Assembly (NCBI RefSeq): GCF_932276165.1
Contig: NC_063982.1
Location: forward strand, 2,187,501-2,251,500
Direction of reading: 5' to 3'
Length of the DNA: 64,000 nucleotides
Source of the DNA: Plutella xylostella
Taxonomy: Eukaryota > Arthropoda > Insecta > Lepidoptera > Plutellidae
Positions 63,205 through 64,000 of the stretch are shown here, one piece after another. Under the pieces are notes generated by a model, which had not been told where the DNA came from, did no database searches, and saw nothing but the letters and a program-made list of their open reading frames with translations. The translations under genes were made by a program, and so were the position numbers. Position 1 is the first letter of the stretch, and every line of letters starts with the position of its first letter.

Positions 63205-63600
63205 AATAGGGAGAGGGGGGCGGCCGAAGCGACGAGAGACTGGCGGAGCGAATAGCCGCGTGGAGCGGAGAGCCTAGCGGAGCGAAGAGACTAGTGGAGT
63301 TATGAGAGACTGGTGGAGCGAAGATACCAATGGTGAAGGAAAACATCGTGAGGAAACCTGCATATCTAGATTTAGCACATCTAGATATGTGAACCCACCA
63401 ACCCGCAGTGGACCAGCGTGGTGGGAAATGGTCCAAGCTTAGGAAGGCAGTTTAGACCTTGGGGATATGCACAAAGGTTCCGCTCGAGAGAGCCAGGTGC
63501 AGGTACTTACACCCCCACAGAGAATAGAATAGAATAGAGAATAGATACCAATGGAGCAAAGTTCAGCGGAAGAGCCATAGCGAGGCGGAGGCTCTAGGTG
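63205..63600 (+). repeat. Purine-rich degenerate minisatellite, split by a SINE
   Basis: 63205-63333 and 63543-63600 show units of 16-21 bp close to GAGACTGGYGGAGCGAA. About six units are on the left and two on the right; SINE-B interrupts them. Confidence 0.6.
63334..63542 (+). mobile_element. SINE-B, 5'-truncated, 12-bp duplication
   Basis: Starts TGAAGGAAAACATCGTGAGG inside the body; the tRNA-like head is absent. AGATACCAATGG at 63322-63333 and 63543-63554 is exact. Nearly identical to 44905-45110, so a recent insertion. Confidence 0.9.
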
Positions 63601-64000
63601 AGCAAGGCAATGCAAGTTTTTATATTGATTACCTATAGTGTCTGCCGTACGCAAGCCATATCTCCGTTTTTTAAATAAATTAATTCATATTGTTAAGTTC
63701 TCAACATCAAAAATTTTACAAAGATTAATTAACAATGTCGAATGTCGAGAGTAGAGTAAGGTCGTGTACCTATGCTTGATTGAGGTGAAATAGAAAATGT
63801 CAGCTTGCGATTTTTTTGACAGTTTTTTATGGAGGAGACTCTCAGGGCCATACCACAAAAGCTTAGACAGTATTTAACAGATGTTTAGCGCTGTCGAAAG
63901 CCTACAAAATCTGTCAAATTTCAATTTAAACACTTGTAGTGGAATACCTACATCAAACAAAATAAAATAATTTAAAATTAAAATTAATTCATAAAAATTA
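63601..64000. other. Unassigned AT-rich end of the window
   Basis: No gene or recurring repeat recognised. Confidence 0.5.

Overview
The window looks like nuclear DNA of a moth or butterfly (Lepidoptera). The grounds are the repeat families, which I recognise from general knowledge and not from a search: many copies of an about 200-bp element carrying a (GTCT)n tract, tRNA-headed SINEs with GT, TTA or ATG-type tails, and non-LTR retrotransposon tails such as (GAT)n and (GAA)n. I find no multi-exon host gene, rRNA or free-standing tRNA. Almost everything identifiable is mobile DNA, inserted on both strands and often nested.

Layout. 1-8 kb: small inverted-repeat elements, an array with a 15-16 bp period, LINE remnants and SINEs. 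8.27-14.46 kb: a full-length LINE (LINE-1) with a 10-bp target duplication, interrupted by a 5'-truncated jockey-like LINE (LINE-2) that made its own 9-bp duplication. 14.5-23.5 kb: a dense field of MITEs, Helitron-like copies and SINEs. 24.0-28.4 kb: a two-ORF LINE (LINE-3) on the minus strand with an open 979-aa ORF2 and a frameshifted ORF1. 29.5-34.2 kb: a decayed LINE (LINE-4), MITEs and SINEs. 34.4-36.1 kb: an unclassified 1710-bp terminal-inverted-repeat element inside a Helitron-like copy. 38.5-39.6 kb: a 1172-bp element with TA target sites. 40.6-43.15 kb: a direct duplication of about 1.1 kb whose two copies carry different later insertions. 44-50.5 kb: LINE tails, a complete SINE, and a composite inverted repeat. 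50.7-58.8 kb: a 2534-bp unit present three times in tandem. 58.8-64 kb: LINE debris, MITEs and SINEs.

How the parts work together. The autonomous LINEs encode, or encoded, the endonuclease and reverse transcriptase that copy themselves and could also move the SINEs. The TA-, TTA/TAA- and Helitron-type elements here have no transposase and would depend on enzymes encoded elsewhere. Because duplications and insertions are stacked, the relative order of events can be read directly from filled and empty sites. The overall picture fits gene-poor heterochromatin, possibly a W chromosome or a piRNA-cluster-like region, but sequence alone cannot decide this.
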